Shown here: piece after piece, positions 5,414-5,509 of the stretch
Layout: the number at the start of each line of letters is the position of its first letter
Numbering within the stretch: position 1 is the first letter of the stretch
The notes under the pieces: generated by a model
What the model was told of the DNA's origin: nothing
Database searches by the model: none
Seen by the model: the letters and a program-made list of their open reading frames with translations, nothing else
Program-made: the position numbers and the translations under genes
Source: DTU018 sp003444615
GTDB taxonomy: Bacteria; Bacillota; Syntrophomonadia; Syntrophomonadales; Syntrophomonadaceae
Direction: 5' to 3'
Assembly (NCBI GenBank): GCA_049656905.1
Contig: JBASMO010000139.1
Span: 1-5,509, forward strand
Length of the DNA stretch: 5,509 nt

Positions 5414-5444
5414 TTGCTATATCTAAGGTGAAAGAGGGTATAGT
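5414..5444 (+). promoter_or_regulatory. Weak candidate promoter for the plus-strand gene
   Basis: TTGCTA (5414-5419) and TATAGT (5439-5444) are separated by 19 bp, longer than ideal, about 45 nt before the ATG at 5489. TGCTATATC (5416-5424) is an alternative extended -10-like element. The support is weak. Confidence 0.2.
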
Positions 5445-5488
5445 GCCTTTTGTAAATATTCAGGGTACCGCCAAGGAGGTCTTGTATT

Positions 5489-5509
5489 ATGCCAGAACTG
5501 CGTCAGGAT
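5489..5509 (+). CDS. galT: Start of a divergent gene, probably galactose-1-phosphate uridylyltransferase (5' end only)
   Basis: Only seven codons are inside the window: ATG at 5489 giving MPELRQD. SD AAGGAGG (5473-5479) lies 9 nt upstream, so a real start is likely. MPELR followed by a charged residue and D is the characteristic opening of bacterial GalT proteins (Leloir pathway, transfer of UMP between UDP-glucose and galactose-1-phosphate), normally continuing DPxxGRWVII. That continuation is outside the window. The name therefore rests on a very short match. If correct, this marks the boundary between sugar metabolism and the acyl-CoA cluster. Confidence 0.5.

Larger units (their letters stand above)
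5036..5488. other. Divergent intergenic region between acyl-CoA dehydrogenase and the plus-strand gene
   Basis: 453 nt with no supportable gene. It should hold promoters for both directions. Visible items are the candidate minus-strand promoter (5194-5166) with a dyad over its start point (5153-5169), an 8-nt direct repeat CCATTAAA at 5123-5130 and 5149-5156 (26-bp period), a distant inverted pair TGACAT/ATGTCA (5255-5260, 5284-5289), a lone plus-strand TTGACA (5263-5268) without a good -10, and a weak candidate plus-strand promoter near 5414-5444. No tRNA or clear riboswitch was recognised. Confidence 0.6.

Noticed and set aside
1..5509. CRISPR array, insertion sequence, tRNA or phage genes
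   Set aside because: No regularly spaced repeats, transposase motifs, cloverleaf or phage proteins are visible.

Overview
The window reads as part of the chromosome of an anaerobic Gram-positive bacterium, probably a clostridial or Peptococcaceae-like Firmicute. The evidence is indirect: strong purine-rich Shine-Dalgarno (SD) sites, TTG and CTG start codons beside ATG, moderate base composition, and a cluster of CoA-thioester genes of the kind common in syntrophic or sulfate-reducing clostridia. The taxon is inference, with no rRNA or marker gene to support it.

Almost all coding is on the minus strand. Read in the direction of transcription (right to left), it holds a 608-aa acyl-CoA dehydrogenase of the long family (5035-3209), a PHP-fold metallohydrolase that appears to start at CTG (3166-2615), a thiolase-fold protein lacking all four usual catalytic motifs (2546-1356), a MaoC/R-hydratase starting at TTG (1052-603), and the first 188 codons of a class I CoA-transferase subunit A that runs off the left edge (566-<1). 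The gaps are 42, 68, 303 and 36 nt. The first three genes, and separately the last two, look co-transcribed. The 303-nt gap between them carries several hairpins and could be a boundary or an internal control point. On the right, a divergent intergenic region of about 450 nt separates the cluster from a plus-strand gene of which only seven codons are visible. Its start resembles galactose-1-phosphate uridylyltransferase.

Together the cluster can activate an acid (CoA-transferase), desaturate it (acyl-CoA dehydrogenase) and hydrate the enoyl-CoA (MaoC). No 3-hydroxyacyl-CoA dehydrogenase is visible, and the thiolase-fold protein has Gly, Tyr, Asn and Leu where the nucleophilic Cys and the other catalytic motif residues should be. 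Dehydrogenase + MaoC hydratase + Cys-less thiolase-fold protein is the same trio as in the steroid side-chain retro-aldol route (the Ltp2 type). The main hypothesis here is therefore a retro-aldol variant of beta-oxidation, or a non-catalytic thiolase-fold partner. The usual DUF35 partner of such proteins is not in the window.

A second point of interest is the junction of the dehydrogenase and PHP genes. They share one reading frame separated by a single TAG, and the PHP gene has no ATG, GTG or TTG start that keeps its metal-binding motifs.
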